In this document: positions 6,427 through 6,573 of the stretch, one piece after another
Position numbering within the stretch: the first letter of the stretch is position 1
How the letters are laid out: each line of letters opens with the position of its first letter
Assembly: GCA_048264125.1 (NCBI GenBank)
Contig: JBLXDM010000025.1
Location: 1-6,573 of the forward strand
Length of the DNA stretch: 6,573 nt
DNA from: M1-B18 sp048264125
GTDB lineage: Bacteria; Bacillota; Clostridia; Peptostreptococcales; Natronincolaceae
Direction of reading: 5' to 3'
Notes under the pieces: model-generated
The model's database searches: none
The model's input: only the letters and a program-made list of their open reading frames with translations
Told to the model about the DNA's origin: nothing
Program-made: the position numbers and the translations under genes

Positions 6427-6573
6427 TTTGCTTATAGTTTTGGACTTGCCAGGAGCCCAACCCTACCCAAAAAAACGCTCAAGAAACCCCAAAAACCGAT
6501 GATCATTGGCATAGGCAATATGCATACGCATAGACGATGCATCCGGCCCATTAGGGCGTAGTGAAAAGATACT

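Larger units (their letters stand above)
6247..6573. other. Downstream region without a convincing gene
   Basis: No ORF here looks real. A minus-strand reading frame of 80 codons (6218-6460) overlaps the attC-like stem and has a Cys/Lys/Tyr-rich, unfamiliar sequence. The region holds a partner of the left hairpin repeat (6258-6288), a GTATAC inverted pair (6371-6388), a long AT-rich hairpin (6401-6426) and small palindromes near the end (TATGC/GCATA at 6519-6532; GATGCATC at 6536-6543). It may be the start of the next cassette or the leader of a gene beyond the window. Confidence 0.5.

Noticed and set aside
6218..6460. Minus-strand ORF of 80 codons
   Set aside because: Overlaps half of the attC-like stem and the AT-rich hairpin. 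Its composition is odd, no family is recognised, and no good ribosome site was found.

Overview
The window carries one compact three-gene operon on the + strand (about 343 to 6156). It encodes a membrane-anchored TerB_N/TerB/TerB_C protein, a BrxD-like P-loop ATPase (DUF2791 family) and an Lhr-type superfamily 2 helicase resembling BrxHI. From memory of the families, this gene order and domain content match the three-gene anti-phage system Shango (sngA, sngB, sngC). All catalytic motifs I can look for are intact, so the locus looks functional. No PglZ, methyltransferase or other BREX core gene is present, so it is not a piece of a complete BREX cluster within this window.

Layout. Positions 1-342 are non-coding: a short hairpin repeat (100-130), a possible relic of an IS903-type insertion sequence end (49-60) and the leader of sngA. 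The genes follow tightly. sngA ends 4 bases before sngB, and sngB and sngC overlap by 4 bases (ATGA), so they are almost certainly co-transcribed and translationally coupled. Nineteen bases after the sngC stop lies a 72-bp structure (6175-6246) with the anatomy of an integron attC site: complementary R boxes, 5-nt unpaired spacers, and an L stem with extrahelical bases on the first arm. The rest (6247-6573) contains no convincing gene but several palindromes.

Organism. The moderately AT-rich sequence, the good Shine-Dalgarno sites of sngA and sngB, the attC-like element and the repeat style suggest a gammaproteobacterium, perhaps marine or environmental. I cannot name the genus. The attC-like site, the flanking inverted 12-mer and the IS-like end indicate an accessory, mobile-DNA-rich setting.

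How the genes could work together (inference). The ATPase and helicase would form a DNA-processing machine, and the TerB protein, tethered to the inner membrane by its N-terminal helix, would be the sensor or scaffold that places it at the membrane where phage DNA enters. The least expected point is the possibility that a whole three-gene defence operon of about 6 kb is, or once was, an integron cassette.
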